Shown here piece after piece: positions 51,162-59,786 of a stretch of DNA of 64,000 bases. The notes under the pieces were generated by a model that did no database searches, was not told where the DNA came from, and was given only the letters and a program-made list of their open reading frames with translations. Position numbers and translations under genes: made by a program. Within the stretch, counting starts at the first letter, position 1. Each line of letters begins with the position of its first letter. Source of the stretch: Clostridium sp. (GTDB taxonomy: Bacteria; Bacillota; Clostridia; Lachnospirales; Lachnospiraceae); assembly GCA_023664385.1 (NCBI GenBank), contig JAMPFU010000006.1, forward strand, positions 1 through 64,000, given 5' to 3'.

Positions 51162-52694
51162 TTATTTATCAATTCTCTTTTTTGTGTACGTTTCCTTAAG
51201 CAATTTTCTGTCTGTCTTGCCATTTTTTGTAAGAGGCAGCTCGTCCATGCGTTTCAATACATTTGGCACCATGTATTCAGGTACATGTTTTTTCATTTCC
51301 GATACGATAAGCTTTTTGTCGTCTCCGCCCACATAGCAGGCAACAAGCTTGCCCGCTTCCTCATCATAAAAACAGCAGGCATGCCCCACAATGCTTACGG
51401 CATTTAAGACGCTTTCTACTTCCTCAAGCTCTATCCGGTGTCCCATGTGCTTAATCTGAAAATCCTTTCTTCCTGCAAAGCAGAGAAGCCCCTCGTCGTT
51501 ATAATATGCCAAATCCCCTGTCCTATATATTGTTTCAGGAAAAGTCCCGTTGAGTGGGTTTTGCACAAAGGATTTCGCCGTCATTTCGGGATTATTGTAA
51601 TATCCAAGAGCAAGGGAGCTTCCTGCAACACAGATTTCCCCATGCGAAAATGTATTTTCTTTTGTTATCTCATGGTCCGCCTCGTCAAGCAGCATTACCC
51701 TTTCATTCGGAAATGCAGTTCCCATAGGAAGTATATCGCCCTCCGAAAAAGGTCTATCCAGCACATAATATGTACAGTTGCAGGTTATCTCCGTCGGTCC
51801 GTAAAGATTTACAAACAACGCATCGGGATAACAGGATCTCCACAGATTAAGCTGCTTTACAGGCATCACTTCGCCGCTGAATAAAATTTTATTGATATGG
51901 GAGGGTATTTTATAGTTCAATCCGTGGAGACGGCTTAACAGGCATAGCGCCGATACAGCCCAAATAAGCGTTGTCACATTATTTTCCTCAAGCATATCCA
52001 CAACACGGTTCGGAAACATAAAATATGCTTTTGGAATAATGACAAGGGTTGCGCCCATTTTCAAGGTGCTGTAAATGTCCTTTACCGACACGTCAAAGTC
52101 GAAGGGTGCCTGATTGCCAATCACGTCATCTCCTGTTATGTGAAACATATCCGTAAAGCAATCTATAAAATCAATGACCGACCTATGACATATCAGCACT
52201 CCCTTTGGAATACCTGTTGAGCCTGAGGTAAAATTGCAGTAGATAGGATCCGTGTCCACCATTTTATTTCTGACAGCCGCAAGCGCCACCTCATCCACAG
52301 ACGCATCCCTGTACAAATCAGATACGATAAGTATTTCTCCCTCAAAGCCTGCCTCTTTCAGCTTCGCTTCCTTGTCAGGCTCGGTAATTACAATATCGTT
52401 TTTTAGTGTTTTAAAAATCATCCCGATTCTGTCAGCGGGAAAGGAAGGGTCCAGCAGCGTGTAAAAGCATCCTGCATATAAAATTCCCATAAATGTTTTT
52501 AGCGCCGTAACGCCCTTATCCATAAATACAACAATGGGCTTTCGCATATTGGTTTTTCCTAAAAGCATCGTTCCTATACATCTTGCTTCTTCCGTAAGCT
52601 GTCTGTATGTACATGATATGCGCTCGTCCATTGCCGCCGTTTTATACGGACAGCGTTTATAGCTTTCCTCTAAGTATTCCAAAACATTGTTCAT
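51162..52694 (-). CDS. Amino-acid AMP-ligase, DltA-like adenylation enzyme
   Basis: A 510-residue ANL-superfamily adenylation enzyme. The motifs CNFTSGSTGIPKG (P-loop), NLYGPTEITCNCTYYVL, YRTGDLAYYN, FAGRKDFQIKHMGHRIE and the C-terminal Lys in LTKNGKTDRKLL are complete. It should activate an amino acid and load it on the carrier protein. The start at 52694 follows AGGAGGAAGG. The in-frame codon at 52742 lacks a ribosome site. It is the first gene of the operon. The specificity residues cannot be assigned by eye. Confidence 0.88.
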   Translation of the reverse strand: MNNVLEYLEESYKRCPYKTAAMDERISCTYRQLTEEARCIGTMLLGKTNMRKPIVVFMDKGVTALKTFMGILYAGCFYTLLDPSFPADRIGMIFKTLKNDIVITEPDKEAKLKEAGFEGEILIVSDLYRDASVDEVALAAVRNKMVDTDPIYCNFTSGSTGIPKGVLICHRSVIDFIDCFTDMFHITGDDVIGNQAPFDFDVSVKDIYSTLKMGATLVIIPKAYFMFPNRVVDMLEENNVTTLIWAVSALCLLSRLHGLNYKIPSHINKILFSGEVMPVKQLNLWRSCYPDALFVNLYGPTEITCNCTYYVLDRPFSEGDILPMGTAFPNERVMLLDEADHEITKENTFSHGEICVAGSSLALGYYNNPEMTAKSFVQNPLNGTFPETIYRTGDLAYYNDEGLLCFAGRKDFQIKHMGHRIELEEVESVLNAVSIVGHACCFYDEEAGKLVACYVGGDDKKLIVSEMKKHVPEYMVPNVLKRMDELPLTKNGKTDRKLLKETYTKKRIDK

Positions 52695-52814
52695 CGGTAC
52701 CCTTCCTCCTGCCGTGGTGTCCTTTTGTACCACGCTTTCCACCTTACGCTGAATACATTATCAGATAAATTCTTAACATTAAACCGATAATTCCTTTAAG
52801 TTTTCCTTAAGATG

Positions 52815-52858
52815 ACTATATCAGTCAGTTCTTAAATTTTGCTTAAAGGTTTCTTAAA
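52815..52858 (-). promoter_or_regulatory. Activator-type promoter of the dlt-like operon
   Basis: On the minus strand TTTAAG boxes at 52853-52858, 52842-52847 and 52831-52836 are spaced exactly 11 bp apart. The TATAGT -10 box follows at 52815-52820. No -35 box is present at its place. Two further boxes at 52806 and 52795 (CTTAAG, CTTTAAG type) also differ by 11. This is the layout of an OmpR/PhoB-family response-regulator site overlapping the -35 region. Confidence 0.6.
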
Positions 52859-53040
52859 TTTCCATTAAAAATAATATATCATCCGTTTCTTACAAAATTC
52901 TAACAAAAAGCATTTTATTTATGGTCTAATTATACTATCTGATTAGTACAATGATACAATAATACAATTTTCATAATTTGTCAATGCGATTACTGTTAAA
53001 TTTTGCTGTTAAATTTTATTAATTGGTAATTGACCTGCCT

Positions 53041-53124
53041 GTTACCGGCACTAAAAATTGCCGACATAAGATATTCTTATATAAAACAGAACTATCTTAC
53101 ATCGGCAATTTTCAGTACCATAAC
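53041..53124 (-). other. Large inverted repeat
   Basis: Arms 53041-53073 and 53093-53124 are complementary over about 28 of 32 positions. In the minus-strand RNA most mismatches become G-U pairs, suggesting selection for an RNA hairpin made in that direction. It lies between the BspA-like gene end and the dlt-like promoter. The rest of 52859-53273 shows no gene. Confidence 0.5.
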
Positions 53125-53140
53125 GTCAAATGCAAATGAA

Positions 53141-53174
53141 AAAATATATGAATACACCAGTAAGCTTTGATATT
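53141..53174 (+). repeat. 34-bp direct repeat, copy 2 (asparaginase tail remnant)
   Basis: The repeat encodes the final KYMNTPVSFDI of asparaginase, then Ala and stop, without any gene upstream. It is an orphan 3' end left across the operon. Confidence 0.9.
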
Positions 53175-53273
53175 GCTTAATTCCTCAGCCAGTCTAATAT
53201 AGCAAAAAACACCGCATGTCTGCTTCATGTGGCGTTTGCATTATTATATCGTCAATCGAAACCTTGTGGTGCT

Positions 53274-54128
53274 TTACTTTGACAGACAGCCTTTTATAAA
53301 TTCAAAATCCTCGCATTTTTCAGGGTCAATTTTATCATTTCCTATCACGCAATCCGTAAACATCAGATTTGTGTTCACATCAGGATTAATTTTAAACGCA
53401 GAACCAAAATCAAATTTACCCGTAAAAACAGCCTCATAAAACATATGATCCATGCTTTTTACCGCAGATGTATCAAATGTACCCGGCAGCTTAAAATTCC
53501 TTGGGATTCTACATTCCGAAAACATAAAGTCCATGACTTCAACCTTTTTTGTATTGAAATGATCTCCAAGCACAAGCTGCTCAGGTAAAACACATTCATA
53601 AAACATATATCTCATATCCCTCACATTTGAGGTGTCAAATCGTTCACTGAGATTGAAACCATCAGGCAAAATGCTCCCTGCAAACATCAGGTTCATGTCC
53701 ACAATATTTTTCGTGTTAAAAAGCGTATTTAAGGTAAAATTCTCAGGCAGCGTAGTCCATGAAAACATACCACAGCAGCTACTGGAATTGATAGGCACCT
53801 CAAATCTTCCACCCTTATAATCATCCTTATTGAATTTAAGTATTTTCTTACCCTTCCAGTTTCTGTCGGGCTTGAACTGAACAGGATTATAGAGCACCCA
53901 ATTTTTATTTCCCGTGCCTTCTTCAAACCATTCATAGTCCATAAGACCTATCTTTTTTTGAAATACCTCACGCTCCGTCATATCGCTTACATAGACAAAA
54001 TGCGACGTACCCTCATATACAATATGTGTGTAACCCACCGTCTCATATCGTTCTATATCTTCCTTACTTGCCAAGCCTTGGCTTTTCTTCTGTCCTCCGC
54101 CTGAGCCTTTCAGTGAAAACATACTCAT
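53274..54128 (-). CDS. BspA-like DUF285 repeat protein
   Basis: A 284-residue protein starting at 54128 behind AAGGGGTG. From about residue 110 it has about five DUF285/BspA-type units of the form FDTSxVxxMxxMFxxC (FNTKNIVDMNLMFAGS, FDTSNVRDMRYMFYEC, FNTKKVEVMDFMFSEC). The N-terminal 30 residues are Gly/Ser/Lys-rich without a signal peptide, so export is unclear. Related proteins are surface adhesins or cytoplasmic parts of larger proteins. Confidence 0.75.
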   Translation of the reverse strand: MSMFSLKGSGGGQKKSQGLASKEDIERYETVGYTHIVYEGTSHFVYVSDMTEREVFQKKIGLMDYEWFEEGTGNKNWVLYNPVQFKPDRNWKGKKILKFNKDDYKGGRFEVPINSSSCCGMFSWTTLPENFTLNTLFNTKNIVDMNLMFAGSILPDGFNLSERFDTSNVRDMRYMFYECVLPEQLVLGDHFNTKKVEVMDFMFSECRIPRNFKLPGTFDTSAVKSMDHMFYEAVFTGKFDFGSAFKINPDVNTNLMFTDCVIGNDKIDPEKCEDFEFIKGCLSK

Positions 54129-54221
54129 AGTATCACCCCTTTTATATAAAACTTTTTTTGCCGACTCCCATTGTACAACTAGAATTTGGAAATAATGCGT
54201 TTTGCTCATTCCATATAAAAC

Positions 54222-55559
54222 TTAGTTATTTGCATATACCACTCTATTCATCCTCATATATAATATGACACATATAACCGCTGAAAAAAGCGACCCCGCC
54301 GGTGCTGCCCATCCCATAGGATACAAGGTTTGTGGAAAAAGCTTCGATGCCAAATATGCCCCCGGTATTCTTACAAATACAGCCGATGTCAAATTATGTA
54401 TAAAAGAATAGCCTGACCGTCCATATGCACAAAAATATCCACTGAAGCAAAAATGTATCGCTGCCAATGCGCAGTCAAACACATATGACCTTAAATACTG
54501 CGCTCCCATTCGGACTACCTCTGCATCAGCCGTAAATAAATCAACAATGCGTGGTGATGCAAGCTGACATATTATACTAAATATCATTCCACAAGCAAAC
54601 GAGATAATAATACCGTATTTCAGCGTCTGCTTTGCCCGCACATGTTCGCCTGCGCCGATATTTTGTGCCGCAATAGCAGAAATGGATGCAAGCATGGCAG
54701 ATGGAATAAGAAACAAAAAGCCTATGATTTTTTCAACAATGCCAACGGACGCCGATACGATAAGTCCTCTTTTGTTGGCAATTATAGTAATTATAATGAA
54801 AGAAATCTGAATAAATAAATCCTGAACCGATACAGGAATACCAACCTTAAGTATGTAAAGCAGCGTGTGCTTATCCAAAATAAAATCCTTTGGGGACAGT
54901 TTAACATTTAAGTCCTTTTTTGACAATACAATTAATGCAACAAAAACACTTATTGTCTGCGATATAACCGTTCCAAGCGCCGCTCCTGCCGCACCCATGT
55001 TAAAATGTCCAATGAGAATAAAGTCTATCCCTACATTAAACACACATGCAACTGCAACGAAATATAACGGACTTTTGGAGTCGCCCAAGCCCCGCAAGAT
55101 ACAGCTTATAATATTGTACGCAGTAATAAACGGAACCCCTATGAAACAAATCATAAGATACAGCCTCGTCTCGCCAACTGCCTCCTTTGGCGCAGACATT
55201 ACCCTGACGATTAATTTTGTACAGATAAGAAGCACAGCCGTAAATGCAATGGAAAGTGCAAGGAAAAGCGTTACCGTATTGCCTATCGCCTTTGCCACAC
55301 GTTCCCTGTTTCCTGCCCCCACAGACTGACTAATCATAACCGTTGAACCCATTGCAATTCCCACAATGACAAGGGTAACCATGTGCATGACCTGACTTCC
55401 CACAGACACGGCAGAGCTGCTTCCCGCACCATTGTACTGCCCCACCACAAACAAATCCGCCAATCCGTAAAATGTCTGCAAAAAGCTGGACAGCAGATAT
55501 GGAAGTGAAAACACGATTAAATTTTTCAGCACACTGCCTTTTGTGAGGTTGCCTGTCAT
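54222..55559 (-). CDS. MATE family efflux transporter, second
   Basis: A 445-residue, 12-TM MATE exporter with the N-terminal FSLPYLLSSFLQTFYGLADLFVVGQY helix. The start at 55559 follows AAAGGAG. The codon at 55592 lies within the inverted repeat. It is not closely similar to the MATE gene at 36631. The two differ in their N-terminal loop and C-terminus. Confidence 0.9.
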   Translation of the reverse strand: MTGNLTKGSVLKNLIVFSLPYLLSSFLQTFYGLADLFVVGQYNGAGSSSAVSVGSQVMHMVTLVIVGIAMGSTVMISQSVGAGNRERVAKAIGNTVTLFLALSIAFTAVLLICTKLIVRVMSAPKEAVGETRLYLMICFIGVPFITAYNIISCILRGLGDSKSPLYFVAVACVFNVGIDFILIGHFNMGAAGAALGTVISQTISVFVALIVLSKKDLNVKLSPKDFILDKHTLLYILKVGIPVSVQDLFIQISFIIITIIANKRGLIVSASVGIVEKIIGFLFLIPSAMLASISAIAAQNIGAGEHVRAKQTLKYGIIISFACGMIFSIICQLASPRIVDLFTADAEVVRMGAQYLRSYVFDCALAAIHFCFSGYFCAYGRSGYSFIHNLTSAVFVRIPGAYLASKLFPQTLYPMGWAAPAGSLFSAVICVILYMRMNRVVYANN

Positions 55560-55585
55560 TGTGGTTCTCCTTTTTCGCATTATAT

Positions 55586-55790
55586 TAGACAATTGCGAAA
55601 CGCCGCTTCTTCAAACGTCCGTTGTACAATATAGACAAATCAAAACAGACACGCTTACGCTGCTTGTCGCTCGCAATGGTGCTAAGCTCGAAAATACCTC
55701 GCTAAGCACCAGCGGCTCCAAAGCATCTGTTTATGATATTGTCTACATTGTACAACTAAATTTTGAAAAAAGAATTTCGCAATTGCCTAT
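55586..55790. mobile_element. MITE-like element with inverted ends
   Basis: Outer arms TAGACAATTGCGAAA (55586-55600) and TTTCGCAATTGCC-TA (55775-55789) are inverted. Inner arms GTTGTACAATATAGAC (55621-55636) and GTCTACATTGTACAAC (55741-55756) match 15 of 16. The centre GGTGCTAAGC/GCTAAGCACC (55678-55710) also folds. There is no ORF. Related half copies lie at 54165-54210 and 19921-19972. The stretch 55791-56061 holds no gene. Confidence 0.55.
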
Positions 55791-56061
55791 CACATTATAC
55801 TGCAATGCTCATTTTATCACATCTTTTTATGTTTTTTCAATTTTTTATGATATGCTTATCATTTTGTTTTTATAGGTTTCTTGCTTACGGTTTTATATGA
55901 TTATATCATTTCATTGGTTTTAGGTGCAGGGATATGTTCTTGTCGGGATATGTTCGCAAGTAGCGTGGACTAAAATGTTTAATATAGCTGAAAACTTGCC
56001 GATAAATTATGTAAGGCAGTTTGAAAAGGATTTCAAATCGGTTTTTCAAGGAGGAGCAGAC

Positions 56062-56706
56062 ATGCATATTACAAGGGATAATTATTCTTATTACGCAAAA
56101 ATGGTTCAGATGATGGGAGGCAATGCAGGCGGTAGCGACCCACTTGCTGAATGTGATTATGGTAATTTTTCATTGAGGTTTAAGCCTGTCAATATTAAGT
56201 TTTCCAAGCCTGACTGGAACAAGATTATGACGAAACGTGATAAGCCTGCCATGTCGGAGGAAGAATTTGAGGAGGCAATCAAGGAGCTGGCAAGGAAAGA
56301 ATTTTCCACTGGAAAAAGAGACGATGCCGCATACAGAAAATTATGTATGCAGCATGGAGAAACTGTATCTCCTGACAGAAAAGCAATTTACGATGCCAGC
56401 ATGAAAAAAACAGGCGGAAAAATGAATGCCGCATGTATGTTTTGGGACGCACAAGGAAATAAAACCCTCTCCTATAATCCTGAGTCAAGAAATTGGAAAG
56501 CCATAAGCACCGATGAAGAATTTGCAAGGGCAAGGGAATTTACCTCCATCTACAATGAGGAACTAGCCCGCTTGCGTAAGGAATACGGCGAAAATGCAAA
56601 AGGAACCGTATCCTATCAGCAGATAAAGTCTGATTTGGCTATGGGAAATGGCGCAACGTCTGTGGCAGAAAAAGGAATTGGGGATTCCCTTGATTTACAG
56701 ATATAG
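56062..56706 (+). CDS. Hypothetical protein A of a two-gene unit
   Basis: A 214-residue hydrophilic protein. The start at 56062 follows AAGGAGGA. The longer frame to 55924 has no ribosome site. No signal peptide or membrane segment. The N-terminus (MHITRDNYSYYAKMVQMMGG) is Tyr/Met-rich. I recognise no domain. It is followed after 21 bp by the gene at 56728. Both have similar Tyr-rich N-termini, and the pair may be a secreted or surface system of unknown type. Confidence 0.7.
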   Translation: MHITRDNYSYYAKMVQMMGGNAGGSDPLAECDYGNFSLRFKPVNIKFSKPDWNKIMTKRDKPAMSEEEFEEAIKELARKEFSTGKRDDAAYRKLCMQHGETVSPDRKAIYDASMKKTGGKMNAACMFWDAQGNKTLSYNPESRNWKAISTDEEFARAREFTSIYNEELARLRKEYGENAKGTVSYQQIKSDLAMGNGATSVAEKGIGDSLDLQI

Positions 56707-56727
56707 TTGGTTCAAAGGAGGCATAAA

Positions 56728-57723
56728 ATGGAAATTGCAGCAAGGTCACATTATTATAATTATTACAATGTTAAAGGAAGATATACGACATCTAAACCTG
56801 AAAAAGCAGGCTGGGTAAAGCGTTATGAAGCTGTCGAGGATAGAATTGAGGGAAATAACGCCAGCAAGGACAGCGAGGTATATAAAGCATACGTGAAGCT
56901 GGAAGCTATATACTATGATTTGGGTGTGGCTAACCGTGCAAGATATAAAAGCTATAAGGAGTTACAAAACGCCATAGCCGCAAAATATAGCACGGCAGAA
57001 TATCGCGCAAGCTATTCTGCTACCGAGCGCAGCGCAATGTATCAAAATGAGCTTAGCATGAGTGCGTTTGGATGCTGCGGCAATATGAATGACCCGAGGC
57101 TTGGCGGACCGGTTTATGCTGATACAGACAGTGAAACCAAAAGCTACAACCGAAAATGTGTGAATAATCAAATCAACAACATTTTTACAAATAACGGAAT
57201 CAGTCAGGCAGCTTTTGCAAGCAGCAAATTTACGTTTTTTATTCATCCGTATACCTATCAGCTTACCGTAGAGGGAGATGCCGACAAGTCGCTTCTGTCA
57301 CAGATGGAAGCCCTGCTCAATGAAAATGGAAACTCAAAGGAGTTATTTTTTCATATTCTAAACAGCATTGGAAGTACAAATATAGATAAATATGTGTTGG
57401 CAAAGTATAGGGCGGCAAGTATGCTACGGGAATACACCAGCTTGGATATTCGGAATTTTATTCAGACAAAAGACGGTCTGATAGACGAGAATGGAACTAA
57501 CATTTTAGATATATTTAAGAAAAGCATTAAGGAATCATCTAAAGTTCCGGCAGAATTTAAGGGTGCAGCATACGATGTTTTTGAGGAATATATTAAACAA
57601 ATTACTGCAACAGATGTAAACAGTATTGATGATATGTATTTGAGTATTGGATTTGAAAACGGACAATTAAAGGATATGCCTAATAGCAATCTTATAAATG
57701 CAGGCTTTCATTTTGCTTCCTGA
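56728..57723 (+). CDS. DUF4885-like hypothetical protein
   Basis: A 331-residue protein with the start set by AAAGGAGG 7 nt upstream of the ATG at 56728. The segment around RYxAVEDRIEGNNAS, then IYYDLGVANRARYKSYKELQ resembles DUF4885, although I am not certain. A GCCGNMNDPRLGGPVY turn lies near residue 120. No signal peptide. It forms a unit with the preceding gene. Confidence 0.55.
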   Translation: MEIAARSHYYNYYNVKGRYTTSKPEKAGWVKRYEAVEDRIEGNNASKDSEVYKAYVKLEAIYYDLGVANRARYKSYKELQNAIAAKYSTAEYRASYSATERSAMYQNELSMSAFGCCGNMNDPRLGGPVYADTDSETKSYNRKCVNNQINNIFTNNGISQAAFASSKFTFFIHPYTYQLTVEGDADKSLLSQMEALLNENGNSKELFFHILNSIGSTNIDKYVLAKYRAASMLREYTSLDIRNFIQTKDGLIDENGTNILDIFKKSIKESSKVPAEFKGAAYDVFEEYIKQITATDVNSIDDMYLSIGFENGQLKDMPNSNLINAGFHFAS

Positions 57724-58014
57724 TAATTTGCTGATTAACACAATGGCTGTCACACGAAGAGATAACTGTGCCAAAAACCGATAAACAGCACCTAATCATT
57801 GATGAAGAACCAGCAAAGGGCGTCAGGCTCTTTTGCCCTTCATCAATTTGCCATAGAGCTATATATAGTAAATTATTTTTCCTTTTTTATTTGCTCTGCT
57901 TCCTCAATCAACAAATCAACCTCATTTGTTTCTAGCTTCTTCCTAAGCCAATGGCAAGAATCATTTTAAAATTATAATGTTTTTTCTTTCTTTTAATCTG
58001 TCTGTTCCCCTCTG
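57724..58014. other. Intergenic region with hairpin and gene fragment
   Basis: A hairpin pairs ATTGATGAAG (57798-57807) with CTTCATCAAT (57838-57847) and probably ends the upstream unit. On the minus strand at about 57868-57960 a 30-codon fragment ending LLIEEAEQIKKEK and stop is readable but has no start. It is probably a remnant. Confidence 0.4.
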
Positions 58015-58047
58015 TTTGAACTTGTAAGAATTCCTTACAAGTTCAAA
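58015..58047. terminator. Perfect hairpin overlapping a small ORF stop
   Basis: TTTGAACTTGTAAG (58015-58028) pairs perfectly with CTTACAAGTTCAAA (58034-58047). It overlaps the stop codon of the small ORF at 58043. Confidence 0.6.
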
Positions 58048-58207
58048 ATTCATCTAATTCCCCATCAACAAAAACCTCCTTCTTGTCTTTTCTTCTGTTT
58101 TTATATACATTTCGTAATACCATCTGAAGATTATTAGCTAATTCTACCTCTTCTGTACCTTCGTATGCTTGAAACGGTGCAAACTTATTAAGAAAATTTT
58201 TTCTCAT
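58043..58207 (-). CDS. Small ORF of uncertain status
   Basis: A 54-residue frame starting MRKNFLNKFAPFQAYEGTEE and ending FVDGELDEF. No good ribosome site is seen. The hairpin at its stop supports a transcript. It may be a real peptide or the tail of a lost gene. Confidence 0.3.
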   Translation of the reverse strand: MRKNFLNKFAPFQAYEGTEEVELANNLQMVLRNVYKNRRKDKKEVFVDGELDEF

Positions 58208-58398
58208 TATATTTCTAATATAAATAACTATATTATAGTATAGCACTTTTTGTCTACGGAATAAAGAAAAAAACAGGTTTATATTTTGTAGGTCTATTAT
58301 TTTAAGGCATACTTGTCTTATATCAATGCATATGCTATATTATACGCAGGAAACTACATTATTTTTACATATTATTATATATCACTACAGGGAAAATT

Positions 58399-59163
58399 AT
58401 GGACGAATTACAAAAATTAAAAGCCCGCCTTTTAGATTTAGCCGAAAAGGCATACAAACAGAATATATACACATACACTGGATTTTTAAATGCAGGTGAG
58501 CTTGCAATACTTGACACGCTGCGGGATGAGCTTAATTTTGTGGACTGCAAGACAAACGGAGGCTATGAGCTTGCCGAGCGTCAGATGGTCCGCTTTGGCT
58601 CTGAGGAAATGTTTGGGTATGGTGAACCATGGCACATATCTATACTAAGGATTGAACCTCTCATGAATAAATTTGCTGACGAGCTTTCCCACAGGGATTT
58701 TCTAGGCGCCATTATGAATTTGGGTTTGGAAAGAACCGTCCTCGGAGATATTGTCATGAAAGACAAGAAACGTGCTTTTGTCATATGTCAGGACAATATG
58801 TCCGATTATCTTATGGAAAATCTGATAAAGGTTAAGCACACAAATGTGCGCTGTGCAATTGCCAAAACAGAGCAGGATTTATGCGGGCTTAAACCAAGGC
58901 TTACCGACATGCAGATAATCGTTTCAGCTCCACGCTTTGACGCAATTATTGCGGCAGCTATTAAATGCTCCCGTTCCGAAGCGCTTTCGTTATTTCGTTC
59001 AGGAAAAGTAACCCTGAACGGACGACTATGTGAAAATAACAGTATGCAGCTAAAAGAAGGCGATACATTTTCTGTACGAGGATATGGAAAATTTAAGTAC
59101 GAGGGAAGCGGAAATGAAACGCGGAAGGGCAGAATTTATGTGCATTTAATGCGTTATGTTTAA
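58399..59163 (+). CDS. ylmH: YlmH-family S4 RNA-binding protein
   Basis: A 254-residue protein. The C-terminal S4 domain (RFDAIIAAAIKCSRSEALSLF, then SGKVTLNGRLCENNSMQLKEGD) lies at 175-225. The N-terminal two thirds match the YlmH fold. YlmH binds ribosomes and helps rescue stalled 50S-peptidyl-tRNA complexes, besides its older link to division gene clusters. Here it is alone rather than next to sepF or divIVA. Confidence 0.85.
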   Translation: MDELQKLKARLLDLAEKAYKQNIYTYTGFLNAGELAILDTLRDELNFVDCKTNGGYELAERQMVRFGSEEMFGYGEPWHISILRIEPLMNKFADELSHRDFLGAIMNLGLERTVLGDIVMKDKKRAFVICQDNMSDYLMENLIKVKHTNVRCAIAKTEQDLCGLKPRLTDMQIIVSAPRFDAIIAAAIKCSRSEALSLFRSGKVTLNGRLCENNSMQLKEGDTFSVRGYGKFKYEGSGNETRKGRIYVHLMRYV

Positions 59164-59391
59164 TGCTTTTATGTATTTTCTTATATTTTTCCTTATTTTT
59201 TTGTTTTTTTCTTTTTAATTTTTTTATTGTTTTTTCCGTTTAATTCATTATAATTGTTTATAGTATTGATTATATTAATAATATGCCTTTTACGGCATAT
59301 GACATACCATTGATGTCAACCGGATTTTTTACTGAAAAACCAAATTCTATTGGTTTGTAATTGTCAATTTTCTTTTTAAGGAGGGTAATAT

Positions 59392-59607
59392 ATGGATAAT
59401 CAAAACAGCAGTTCAGGTTTATCAGATATTGATAACATCGTAAATATTTTAGATTCCAAGGTTGAGGCAGGCATAAGCCGTATAAAAATTGAGATTGATG
59501 AAGACAGGGAGGCAGGCAGCATTTCCGAAAGATACCATCACGGCAGATGCGATATAGCAAGTCCGTTTGATACGGGATGCATCCCAACCTTTGATGAGGA
59601 AAAATAG
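59392..59607 (+). CDS. Small acidic hypothetical protein (71 aa)
   Basis: AAGGAGGG about 7 nt before the ATG strongly supports translation. The protein is acidic, without membrane segments: an N-terminal helix (DIDNIVNILDSKVEAGISRI) and a tail with HHGRCDIASPFDTGC. No family recognised. A small hairpin (ATATGCC/GGCATAT, 59279-59299) lies in its leader. Confidence 0.6.
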   Translation: MDNQNSSSGLSDIDNIVNILDSKVEAGISRIKIEIDEDREAGSISERYHHGRCDIASPFDTGCIPTFDEEK

Positions 59608-59786
59608 TAAAATGCGCTATCGCCAAAATATAATTGCTTTTTAATTGTGAATAAAGACTATTTGAAGTTTACAATAATATTATTGTTATGATAAAATGAG
59701 CATTGTGGTTTAATGTGAAATAAGTATACGCCATAGGCAACGTAACAAAGTAAGCATGCCAAATACGAAAAGAAAAGGAGCAGAAT

